From the NCBI GenBank assembly GCA_023398615.1, contig JAEWSD010000238.1, forward strand, positions 1-13,634: a stretch of 13,634 nt of DNA. Direction: 5' to 3'. The translations under genes were made by a program, and so were the position numbers. The DNA comes from Bacillota bacterium. GTDB lineage: Bacteria; Bacillota; Clostridia; Lachnospirales; Lachnospiraceae. Under the pieces are notes generated by a model that saw only the letters and a list, made by a program, of their open reading frames with translations, did no database searches and was not told the DNA's origin. Within the stretch, counting starts at the first letter, position 1. The number at the start of each line of letters is the position of its first letter. Shown in pieces: positions 7,901 through 13,634 of the stretch.

Positions 7901-8646
7901 CGTACGGTTCCAGAATTAAGGTTGCGGACGGAGATGTACTTGAGGCCGGCGATGAGCTGACGGAGGGAAGTGTTAACCCTCATGATATCTTAAAGATTAA
8001 AGGAGTCCGTTCCGTACAGGATTACATGATCCAGGAAGTACAAAGGGTTTACCGGTTACAGGGTGTTGAAATCAATGATAAGCATATCGAGGTCATTGTA
8101 CGTCAGATGCTTAAGAAGATTCGTATCGAGAACAGCGGTGATTCCGAGTTTCTGCCGGGTAAACTGGTTGATACGCTGGAATTTGAGGATGCAAACGAGC
8201 GTCTGGAGGAGGAAGGCTTAGGTCTTGCCGAAGGAAAACAGGTTATGCTTGGTATCACGAAGGCATCCCTTGCCACCAATTCGTTCCTGTCCGCCGCATC
8301 CTTCCAGGAGACGACGAAGGTATTAACGGAAGCGGCAATCAACGGAAAGGTTGATCCGTTAATCGGACTTAAGGAGAATGTAATCTTAGGTAAACTGATA
8401 CCTGCCGGTACCGGTATGAAGAGATACCGTTCGGTTAAGCTTGATACCGATATGGATGAGGAATTAATGATATCCGATGACTTTACGGATGAGGATTATG
8501 AAACCTTCAACCTTTCGGAAGAAGAATTTGACGAAAAGGATGCCATTGCGATAAACGAGTTTGATGAGGAAGACGATGAGATCTTTGATGATGAGGAATT
8601 CATGGAGGAAGATTTCGCGGAGGATGAAACCGAAGAGGAGAAATAA
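4906..8646 (+). CDS. rpoC: DNA-directed RNA polymerase subunit beta'
   Basis: Full-length beta' subunit (1246 residues), carrying the magnesium-binding catalytic loop. The N-terminal zinc ribbon has C68, C70, C83 and C86. The catalytic motif NADFDGDQMAVH begins at N455, giving aspartates D457, D459 and D461. The second zinc site combines a cysteine at 803 or 804 (VDCCEG) with C886, C893 and C896. The trigger-loop and bridge-helix segment QSIGEPGTQLTMRTFHTGG is intact. The C-terminal 65 residues (1182-1246) are extremely acidic, with 36 D/E and 8 F/Y against only two lysines. ATG 4906 has AAAGGGAG (4889-4896) 9 nt upstream. It is cotranscribed with rpoB and followed by a strong terminator. There is no sign of frameshift or truncation. 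Confidence 0.98.
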   Translation: MPEIANNESVQEITYDAIKIGLASPEKIREWSRGEVKKPETINYRTLKPEKDGLFCEKIFGPSKDWECHCGKYKKIRYKGVVCDRCGVEVTKASVRRERMGHIELAAPVSHIWYFKGIPSRMGLILDLSPRTLEKVLYFAAYIVLDKGNTDLQYKQVLNEKEYRESYDKYGNKFRVGMGAEAIQELLLAIDLETESKELKKGLRDSTGQKRARIIKRLEVVEAFRESGNRPEWMILSVIPVIPPDLRPMVQLDGGRFATSDMNDLYRRIINRNNRLKRLLELGAPDIIVRNEKRMLQEAVDALIDNGRRGRPVTGPGNRALKSLSDMLKGKQGRFRQNLLGKRVDYSGRSVIVVGPELKIYQCGLPKEMAIELFKPFVMKELVARGTAHNIKSAKKMVERLQSEVWDVLEEVIREHPVMLNRAPTLHRLGIQAFEPILVEGKAIKLHPLVCTAFNADFDGDQMAVHLPLSVEAQAECRFLLLSPNNLLKPSDGAPVAVPSQDMVLGIYYLTLQKDGDKGEGHSFKSVNEAILAYENGAATLHAKIKVRRSGINDQGVPVTKTIETTVGRLIFNEIISQDLGFVDRSNPDNYLLPEIDFLVAKKQLKKILEKCINIHGATKTAETLDAIKALGYKYSTRAAMTVSISDMTVPEKKKTIIADAEARVEEISKNFRRGLMTEDERYKAVIDTWKVADDDITEALLGGLDKYNNIFMMADSGARGSDKQIKQLAGMRGLMADTSGRTIELPIKSNFREGLDVLEYFISAHGARKGLSDTALRTADSGYLTRRLVDVSQDLIIREVDCCEGKEIPGMWIKGFSDGNEIIESLEERITGRYSCDTIYDDNGEVIVKANHMITPKRAAKIMATSKIKEAGLNAKVKIRTILTCKSHIGVCAKCYGANMSTGEAVQVGEAVGIIAAQSIGEPGTQLTMRTFHTGGVAGDDITQGLPRVEELFEARKPKGLAIIAEFGGAVTIKDTKKKREVIVTNDETGEAKAYLIPYGSRIKVADGDVLEAGDELTEGSVNPHDILKIKGVRSVQDYMIQEVQRVYRLQGVEINDKHIEVIVRQMLKKIRIENSGDSEFLPGKLVDTLEFEDANERLEEEGLGLAEGKQVMLGITKASLATNSFLSAASFQETTKVLTEAAINGKVDPLIGLKENVILGKLIPAGTGMKRYRSVKLDTDMDEELMISDDFTDEDYETFNLSEEEFDEKDAIAINEFDEEDDEIFDDEEFMEEDFAEDETEEEK

Positions 8647-8695
8647 ATTTATCATTTTAATGAAGTGAATAAAAATTATTTCCGTCTTTTAGAAG

Positions 8696-8739
8696 AAATA
8701 CACGAGAAAAGCCCGTTTTACGGATTTCTCGTGTATTTT
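8696..8739 (+). terminator. Strong intrinsic terminator of the rpoBC operon
   Basis: AATACACGAGAAA (8697-8709) pairs with TTTCTCGTGTATT (8725-8737) over 13 bp, and a small inner stem CCG-TTTTA-CGG (8713-8723) caps it. The T-rich end is partly within the pairing (A-tract opposite T-tract), so it may also stop leftward transcription. It separates rpoBC from the rpsL promoter. Confidence 0.85.
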
Positions 8740-8815
8740 AGCTTTCAATTCTATTCGTTTATTCTATTTAACAACCCAGGTACTCCGCAGCGAAAATAAT
8801 TCTAATAAATATCCC

Positions 8816-8844
8816 TTGACAAATTCTATATTTCTAAGTACAAT
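8816..8844 (+). promoter_or_regulatory. Promoter of the rpsL-rpsG-fusA operon
   Basis: A perfect -35 TTGACA (8816-8821), a 17-bp spacer, and -10 TACAAT (8839-8844) make this a near-consensus sigma-A promoter. The predicted start is near 8851, leaving a leader of about 95 nt. The leader begins with the hairpin AGCGC...GCGCT (8850-8870), which is essentially at the 5' end of the RNA. The stretch from 8740 to 8815 shows no gene or clear signal. Confidence 0.88.
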
Positions 8845-8945
8845 TAATAAGCGCGATTTTATATTGCGCTGGTATTTGTGTGCATTTATGCAGCAAACTG
8901 ACAGCAACCCAAACAAGTTCAATAATCATCAGGAGGTGAAAATTA

Positions 8946-9365
8946 ATGCCTACATTTAATCAATTAGTAAGGAAAGGCAGAAAGACGATGGAGAAGAAAT
9001 CCACGGCTCCGGCTTTACAGAAGGGTTTTAACTCTTTAAATAAGAGAGCAACCGATACCTCTTCACCGCAAAAAAGAGGCGTGTGTACGGCGGTAAGAAC
9101 GGCTACACCTAAGAAACCTAATTCGGCTCTTAGAAAAATTGCCAGAGTTCGTCTTTCCAATGGAATCGAAGTAACCAGCTATATCCCGGGCGAAGGTCAC
9201 AACCTTCAGGAACATAGTGTTGTTCTGATCAGAGGCGGAAGGGTAAAGGATTTACCCGGTACCCGTTATCATATTGTCAGAGGTACACTTGATACGGCAG
9301 GTGTTGCCAAGAGAAAACAGGCTCGTTCCAAATATGGAGCAAAGAGACCGAAAGCAGGAAAATAA
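8946..9365 (+). CDS. rpsL: 30S ribosomal protein S12
   Basis: S12 (139 residues) lies at the decoding centre of the 30S subunit. Nearly the entire sequence is diagnostic: the PTFNQLVRKGR start, TPKKPNSALRK (K56 and K57), GEGHNLQEHSVVLIRGGRVKDLPG (K101 and D102), and the ARSKYGAKRPK end. Lysines at the classic streptomycin-resistance sites are wild type. It is longer than E. coli S12 because of the insertion near residues 12-38 that is usual in Firmicutes. ATG 8946 has an ideal AGGAGGTG (8931-8938) 7 nt upstream. It is the first gene of the str operon here. The position just after rpoC, often filled in Firmicutes by an L7Ae-like protein gene, is empty. Confidence 0.98.
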   Translation: MPTFNQLVRKGRKTMEKKSTAPALQKGFNSLNKRATDTSSPQKRGVCTAVRTATPKKPNSALRKIARVRLSNGIEVTSYIPGEGHNLQEHSVVLIRGGRVKDLPGTRYHIVRGTLDTAGVAKRKQARSKYGAKRPKAGK

Positions 9366-9526
9366 TCATTCGATTTTTCACTAACAGTTAAGTGCCGGGT
9401 TAATTTTTAAATTCAGATTTAGATAAATATATGGGTTGCATTTTATCACCGAGTTAGAAGAAACATGTTTTCATATAAACGGAATAGATTTGGAGAAAGA
9501 GTTAAACTGAGCGCGAACACAATGAG

Positions 9527-9626
9527 GTATGAGCAGATTACTCATACTGCCCTGCAAGGGGAATATGTGAGTACCGATGATTTAAGAAAATCTTATTGAA
9601 TCCTTGTATTTAATAAGCATTATTAA
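9527..9626 (+). promoter_or_regulatory. Hairpin-rich leader between rpsL and rpsG
   Basis: The 274-base gap 9366-9639 contains no gene or T-tailed terminator; 9366-9526 shows nothing clear. The 3' part holds successive hairpins: GTATGAG/CTCATAC (9527-9547), CCCT/AGGG (9550-9560), GATTT/AAATC (9579-9592), and TTAATAA-GCA-TTATTAA (9610-9626), whose right arm enters the rpsG ribosome binding site. TACTCA (9539-9544) could pair instead with TGAGTA (9568-9573), disrupting the first two hairpins. In E. coli the rpsL-rpsG gap is the S7 repressor-binding site, so an analogous translational control element is plausible but unproven. Confidence 0.5.
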
Positions 9627-9639
9627 GGAGGGAAGCAAC

Positions 9640-10110
9640 GTGCCACGTAAAGGACATATACAAAAAAGAGATGTATTAGCAGATCCGATTTATAACAGTA
9701 AGATTGTTACCAAGCTTATCAATAACATTATGCTGGATGGCAAAAAGGGCACTGCACAGAAAATCGTATACGGAGCTTTTAACAAAGTAGCAGCAAAAAC
9801 AGAGAAAGATGCAATTGAAGTTTTTGAAGATGCAATGAATAATATCATGCCCGTGCTGGAAGTTAAGGCAAGACGTATCGGCGGTGCGACATACCAGGTA
9901 CCAATCGAAGTAAGACCGGACAGAAGACAGGCATTAGCACTTCGCTGGTTAACCCTGTATTCTCGTAAGAGAGGCGAAAAGACCATGGAAGAAAGACTGG
10001 CTAATGAAATCCTGGATGCGGCAAACAATACCGGTTCCGCCGTTAAGAAGAAAGAAGATATGCATAAGATGGCTGATGCGAACAGAGCATTTGCACATTA
10101 CAGATGGTAA
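9640..10110 (+). CDS. rpsG: 30S ribosomal protein S7
   Basis: S7 (156 residues, the usual length) is the primary 16S rRNA binder that starts assembly of the 30S head and lies near the E and P sites. Seen features are the MPRKGHIQKRDVLADP start, the KARRIGGATYQVPIEVRPDRRQALALRWL core and the MHKMADANRAFAHYRW end. The start is GTG at 9640: AAGGAGG (9625-9631) is 8 nt upstream and the protein start matches the family. An earlier in-frame start at 9604 would add 12 unrelated residues. It is in an operon with rpsL (274-nt gap) and fusA (140-nt gap). A hairpin overlapping the ribosome binding site could control translation. Confidence 0.98.
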   Translation: MPRKGHIQKRDVLADPIYNSKIVTKLINNIMLDGKKGTAQKIVYGAFNKVAAKTEKDAIEVFEDAMNNIMPVLEVKARRIGGATYQVPIEVRPDRRQALALRWLTLYSRKRGEKTMEERLANEILDAANNTGSAVKKKEDMHKMADANRAFAHYRW

Positions 10111-10153
10111 GCATTTCTTACGCAGGATCATTCATCTGTATGATAGTCTTAAG

Positions 10154-10221
10154 AGTGCCTGAACAGGCACTGACAGAAACAAATATTGATAAGCCTGAAC
10201 ACGGCACCGGTTATGTTCAGG
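10154..10221 (+). promoter_or_regulatory. Two hairpins with alternative pairing upstream of fusA
   Basis: Hairpin 1 is AGTGCCT-GAAC-AGGCACT (10154-10171). Hairpin 2 pairs CCTGAACA (10194-10201) with TGTTCAGG (10214-10221). GCCTGAAC occurs in both left arms (10157-10164 and 10193-10200), so GTTCAGG at 10215-10221 could pair with either copy. The structures are therefore mutually exclusive in part, which is typical of a leader switch, although no ligand or protein is known. No T-tract follows, so transcription should continue into fusA. Confidence 0.5.
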
Positions 10222-10250
10222 TGAACCACATAAATTAAGGAGGAATTTCC

Positions 10251-12371
10251 TTGGCTGGAAGAGAATATCCGTTAGATAGAACCAGAAACATCGGTATTAT
10301 GGCTCATATTGATGCCGGTAAGACAACTCTTACCGAACGAATCTTATACTATACCGGTGTTAACTACAAAATCGGTGATACTCATGAAGGTACCGCTACT
10401 ATGGACTGGATGGAGCAGGAACAGGAAAGAGGTATCACGATTACTTCAGCCGCTACAACATGTCACTGGACTCAGGAATTTGAAACAAAGAAGATACCTG
10501 GTGCACTCGAGCACCGTATTAATATTATTGATACTCCGGGACACGTTGACTTTACTGTAGAAGTTGAGCGTTCCTTACGAGTACTTGATAGTGCAGTTGG
10601 TGTTTTCTGTGCTAAGGGTGGTGTAGAACCTCAGTCTGAAACAGTTTGGCGTCAGGCTGATAAATATAACGTTCCCAGAATGGCATTTGTTAATAAGATG
10701 GATATATCAGGTGCTAATTTCTATAACGTTGTAAGCATGATCAAATCAAGATTAGGTAAGAATGCCGTGCCGATTCAGCTGCCGATCGGCAAGGAAGATG
10801 TATTTAAGGGTGTTATTGATTTATTTGAAATGAAGGCTTACATCTATAATGATGAAAAAGGCGAAGATATTTCTGTCACTGACATTCCCGAGGACATGAA
10901 GGAGCAGGCGGAAGAATACAGAGCGGCAATGATTGAATCTATCTGTGAGACAGACGATGATTTGATCGAGAAGTTCCTGGAGGGTGAAGAACCGACCGTT
11001 CCGGAATTAAAGGCTGCTTTAAGAAAAGCTACGATTGCCGTAGATATTATACCTGTACTTTGCGGTACCGCTTATAGAAATAAAGGTGTTCAGAAGCTGC
11101 TGGACGCAGTTATTGAATACTTACCGGCACCTACCGATATTCCGGATATTAATGGTATGGACGAAGAAGGCAATGAGGTAACAAGAAAGTCTTCCGATGA
11201 AGAGCCTTTCGCGGCTTTGGCATTCAAGATCATGGCCGATCCTTTCGTAGGAAAGCTTGCATTCTTCAGAGTTTATTCAGGTACCTTGAATTCCGGTTCC
11301 TATGTTCTGAATTCAACAAAGAATAAGAAGGAACGTGTAGGCCGAATCCTACAGATGCATGCAAACAAGAGAATGGACCTCGAGAAGGTTTATTCCGGTG
11401 ATATCGCGGCAGCTGTTGGTTTTAAGATTACTACGACAGGTGATACCATTTGTGATGAGAAGCATCCGGTAATCCTGGAATCTATGGTATTCCCCGAGCC
11501 GGTTATCCATGTTGCCATCGAGCCTAAGACGAAAGCAGGCCAGGATAAGATGGGCGAAGCTCTTGCAAAGCTTGCGGAAGAGGATCCTACTTTCAGGGCA
11601 TATACGAATGAAGAGACCGGGCAGACTATTATTGCCGGTATGGGTGAACTTCACCTTGAAATCATCGTAGACAGACTCCTTCGTGAGTACAAGGTGGAAG
11701 CCAATGTAGGTGCACCTCAGGTTGCTTACAAAGAAACTATTACAAAGCCGGTTGACGTTGACAGCAAGTATGCAAAGCAGTCCGGCGGACGCGGACAGTA
11801 TGGCCACTGTAAAGTTAAGTTTGAGCCTATGGATCCGAACGGTGAGAAGACATTTGAATTTGAATCCACCGTTGTCGGCGGTGCTATTCCCAAGGAATAC
11901 ATTCCGGCAGTCGGAGCCGGTATTGAGGAAGCTACAAAAGCCGGTATCCTTGGCGGTTATCCCGTACTTGGTATTAAGGCAAACTGCTATGACGGTTCCT
12001 ACCATGAAGTCGATTCCAATGAAATGGCATTCAAGATCGCCGGTTCTATGGCATTTAAGGATGCTATGGGTAAGGCAAGTCCTATTCTTCTCGAGCCTAT
12101 CATGAGAGTTGAAGTTACGGTTCCAGAAGATTATATGGGTGATGTTATCGGCGACATCAGTTCCAGACGCGGACGTATTGAAGGTACGGAGGACATTAAC
12201 GGTACCAAGTTGATCAGAGGCTTCGTTCCGTTATCTGAGATGTTTGGTTATTCTACTGCTCTTCGTTCCAAGACCCAGGGCCGCGGTGCCTATTCCATGT
12301 TCTTTTCTTCCTACGAACAGGTTCCGAAGGGAGTACAGGATAAGGTACTTGCAGCAAAAGGTAAAAACTAG
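10251..12371 (+). CDS. fusA: Elongation factor G
   Basis: Full-length EF-G (706 residues), the GTPase that drives tRNA-mRNA translocation on the ribosome. G motifs are intact: AHIDAGKT (18-25), RGITI with T63, DTPGH (94-98) and NKMD (148-151). Domain III has GMGELHLEIIVDR, domain IV has SGGRGQYGH and the tip SYHEVDS with H585, and domain V follows with the family end. Between TTCHW and HRINIIDTPGH there is an extension of about 14 residues (75-88) relative to Bacillus, a form I associate with Lachnospiraceae. The start is TTG at 10251, 7 nt after AAGGAGG (10237-10243); the MAGREYPLDRTRNIGIMAH start supports it. It is the last gene of the operon with rpsL and rpsG. This is canonical EF-G, not a tetracycline-resistance paralogue. 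Confidence 0.97.
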   Translation: MAGREYPLDRTRNIGIMAHIDAGKTTLTERILYYTGVNYKIGDTHEGTATMDWMEQEQERGITITSAATTCHWTQEFETKKIPGALEHRINIIDTPGHVDFTVEVERSLRVLDSAVGVFCAKGGVEPQSETVWRQADKYNVPRMAFVNKMDISGANFYNVVSMIKSRLGKNAVPIQLPIGKEDVFKGVIDLFEMKAYIYNDEKGEDISVTDIPEDMKEQAEEYRAAMIESICETDDDLIEKFLEGEEPTVPELKAALRKATIAVDIIPVLCGTAYRNKGVQKLLDAVIEYLPAPTDIPDINGMDEEGNEVTRKSSDEEPFAALAFKIMADPFVGKLAFFRVYSGTLNSGSYVLNSTKNKKERVGRILQMHANKRMDLEKVYSGDIAAAVGFKITTTGDTICDEKHPVILESMVFPEPVIHVAIEPKTKAGQDKMGEALAKLAEEDPTFRAYTNEETGQTIIAGMGELHLEIIVDRLLREYKVEANVGAPQVAYKETITKPVDVDSKYAKQSGGRGQYGHCKVKFEPMDPNGEKTFEFESTVVGGAIPKEYIPAVGAGIEEATKAGILGGYPVLGIKANCYDGSYHEVDSNEMAFKIAGSMAFKDAMGKASPILLEPIMRVEVTVPEDYMGDVIGDISSRRGRIEGTEDINGTKLIRGFVPLSEMFGYSTALRSKTQGRGAYSMFFSSYEQVPKGVQDKVLAAKGKN

Positions 12372-12394
12372 TTAAAATTTGCAGAAATGCTAAT

Positions 12395-12432
12395 AAAATC
12401 AATACAAAAACTTTATCGTATTTATGATTTTT
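12395..12432 (+). terminator. Weak terminator-like hairpin after fusA
   Basis: AAAATCA-ATAC (12395-12405) can pair with GTAT-TTA-TGATTTT (12418-12431), leaving a 3-nt bulge, and the right arm ends in a run of five Ts. The stem is almost all A-T, so efficiency is doubtful. Some read-through from fusA into tuf is likely. Confidence 0.3.
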
Positions 12433-12434
12433 GC

Positions 12435-12463
12435 TTGAAAATATTTCTAAATTGAAATATAAT
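12435..12463 (+). promoter_or_regulatory. tuf promoter
   Basis: TTGAAA (12435-12440) and a perfect TATAAT (12458-12463) are separated by 17 bp. The predicted start is 12470-12471, giving a leader of about 85 nt before tuf. This lets EF-Tu, the most abundant protein of the set, be expressed separately from the str operon. Confidence 0.88.
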
Positions 12464-12470
12464 TAGGCTT

Positions 12471-12536
12471 ATGGACAAACTAAAATATAACCCCAATTGG
12501 GCGGTGCTTTCAGCACATGCTTATAATAAGCATTAA
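12471..12536 (+). CDS. Speculative 21-codon leader ORF upstream of tuf
   Basis: An open frame starts at ATG 12471, at the predicted transcription start, and encodes MDKLKYNPNWAVLSAHAYNKH before TAA at 12534-12536. Only a weak AGG (12465-12467) precedes it, and that may not be transcribed, so translation would be leaderless. The stop lies 3 nt before the tuf ribosome binding site, so translating it would unfold all leader hairpins. It could be chance, given its length. Confidence 0.25.
   Translation: MDKLKYNPNWAVLSAHAYNKH
12492..12533 (+). promoter_or_regulatory. Three tandem hairpins in the tuf leader
   Basis: CCC-AATT-GGG (12492-12501), GTGCT-TTC-AGCAC (12504-12516) and ATGCTTA-TAA-TAAGCAT (12517-12533) follow each other with almost no spacing. 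The last ends 6 nt before the site AAGGAGG (12540-12546). They could stabilise the mRNA or modulate initiation; no T-run follows, so they are not terminators. Confidence 0.5.
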
Positions 12537-12555
12537 TTAAAGGAGGACGTTTTAA

Positions 12556-13634
12556 ATGGCAAAAGCTAAGTTCGAAAGAAACAAACCACATTGTAATATT
12601 GGAACCATCGGTCACGTTGACCATGGTAAGACTACATTAACAGCTGCAATTACCAAAACACTTAATCAGAGATTAGGAACCGGTACTGCAGTAGCATTCG
12701 ATCAGATCGATAAAGCTCCGGAAGAGAGAGCAAGAGGTATAACGATTTCTACCGCTCATGTTGAGTATGAATCAAAGGCAAGACATTACGCACACGTTGA
12801 CTGCCCAGGACATGCCGATTATGTAAAGAACATGATTACCGGTGCTGCTCAGATGGATGGTGCAATCCTTGTAGTTGCTGCAACGGACGGTGTTATGGCT
12901 CAGACAAAAGAGCATATCTTATTATCCCGTCAGGTTGGTGTTCCTTATATCGTAGTATTCATGAATAAATGTGATATGGTTGATGATCCGGAGCTTCTTG
13001 AATTAGTTGAAATGGAAGTAAGAGATTTATTAACCGAGTATGAATTCCCTGGTGATGATACTCCTATTATCCAAGGTTCCGCTCTTAAGGCTCTTGAAGA
13101 TCCTGCAGGAGAATGGGGAGATAAGATTCTTGAGTTAATGGACGCAGTTGACAGCTGGATTCCGGATCCTCAGAGAGAGACCGATAAGCCTTTCTTAATG
13201 CCTGTCGAAGACGTATTCTCTATCACAGGCCGCGGTACTGTTGCTACAGGCCGTGTTGAGCGTGGTGTACTTCATGTATCCGAGGAAGTTGAAATCGTTG
13301 GTATTAAGGAAGAAACACGTAAGGTTGTCGTAACCGGTATCGAAATGTTCAGAAAGCTTCTTGACGAGGCACAGGCTGGTGATAACATTGGTGCACTTCT
13401 TCGTGGTGTACAGAGAAACGAAATCGAAAGAGGACAGGTTATTTGTAAACCGGGTACCATCAAGTGCCATAAGAAATTCACAGCTCAGGTTTACGTTTTA
13501 ACCAAGGATGAAGGTGGACGTCATACTCCGTTCTTCAATAATTACAGACCGCAGTTCTACTTCAGAACAACAGACGTAACAGGTGTTTGTAATCTTCCTG
13601 AAGGCGTAGAAATGTGTATGCCTGGTGATAACAT
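12556..13634 (+). CDS. tuf: Elongation factor Tu (3' end beyond window)
   Basis: EF-Tu delivers aminoacyl-tRNA to the ribosomal A site. The window holds 359 complete codons, so about 37 residues are missing compared with the usual length near 396; the truncation is only the window edge. G motifs are seen: GHVDHGKT (19-26), ARGITI with T63, DCPGH (82-86) and NKCD (137-140). Domain II follows with TGRGTVATGRVERG, and domain III runs through YRPQFYFRTTDVTG to the edge. ATG 12556 is 9 nt after AAGGAGG (12540-12546). It has its own consensus promoter and a hairpin-rich leader. Codon use resembles that of the neighbouring fusA and ribosomal genes. Confidence 0.98.
   Translation, partial: MAKAKFERNKPHCNIGTIGHVDHGKTTLTAAITKTLNQRLGTGTAVAFDQIDKAPEERARGITISTAHVEYESKARHYAHVDCPGHADYVKNMITGAAQMDGAILVVAATDGVMAQTKEHILLSRQVGVPYIVVFMNKCDMVDDPELLELVEMEVRDLLTEYEFPGDDTPIIQGSALKALEDPAGEWGDKILELMDAVDSWIPDPQRETDKPFLMPVEDVFSITGRGTVATGRVERGVLHVSEEVEIVGIKEETRKVVVTGIEMFRKLLDEAQAGDNIGALLRGVQRNEIERGQVICKPGTIKCHKKFTAQVYVLTKDEGGRHTPFFNNYRPQFYFRTTDVTGVCNLPEGVEMCMPGDN

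Noticed and set aside
8888..8959. 23-codon ORF in the rpsL leader
   Set aside because: There is no ribosome binding site, it begins well inside the transcript, and it runs out of frame through the rpsL start.
9604..9639. N-terminal extension of S7 from an upstream start
   Set aside because: It would include the Shine-Dalgarno sequence and add residues not found in S7; GTG 9640 gives the standard protein.
11349..12005. 218-codon minus-strand ORF inside fusA
   Set aside because: It is long, but lies wholly antisense to conserved EF-G domains; its openness follows from codon bias of fusA.
1..13634. CRISPR array, tRNA, rRNA, insertion sequence, toxin-antitoxin or defence genes
   Set aside because: I saw no regularly spaced repeats, RNA gene signatures, transposase motifs or such proteins anywhere in the window.

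Overview
The window is a core information-processing locus from a member of the Bacillota, class Clostridia, most likely Lachnospiraceae. That placement rests on the proteins: the RpoB and RpoC sequences with long acidic tails, a 139-residue Firmicutes-type S12, an EF-G with an extended linker before its G3 motif, and strong AGGAGG-type ribosome binding sites. It is inferred from recall of these families, not from a search. All convincing genes are on the + strand.

Layout. Positions 1-175 hold a dense set of inverted repeats ending in an intrinsic terminator, which looks like a dispersed structured repeat. A small DUF1801 (YdhG/YdeI-like) gene follows at 240-614, with its own promoter and a probable terminator. 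A 417-base gap (615-1031) carries the rpoB promoter, a 19-bp palindrome over its -35 box, and a long structured leader. rpoB (1032-4862) and rpoC (4906-8646) form an operon closed by a strong terminator at 8696-8739. A second consensus promoter (8816-8844) drives rpsL, rpsG and fusA (8946-12371). The gaps in this operon are unusually long, hairpin-rich and without a clear terminator, so they look like internal translational leaders. A third consensus promoter (12435-12463) precedes tuf, which runs off the right edge after 359 complete codons.

Function. RpoB and RpoC are the catalytic subunits of RNA polymerase. S12 and S7 are 30S ribosomal proteins at the decoding centre and the 3' domain of 16S rRNA. 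EF-G and EF-Tu are the translocation and aminoacyl-tRNA delivery GTPases. The set is the usual rpoBC plus str operon. Two common neighbours are missing: rplKAJL is not directly upstream of rpoB, and no L7Ae-like gene lies between rpoC and rpsL.

The coding content is ordinary. I did not find a new defence, mobile or biosynthetic system. The candidates worth a second look are non-coding: the structured repeat at 18-160, the palindrome over the rpoB -35 box, leader ORFs starting at the predicted transcription starts of rpoB and tuf, alternative hairpins upstream of rpsG and fusA, and a near-identical pre-Shine-Dalgarno box shared by rpsG and tuf.
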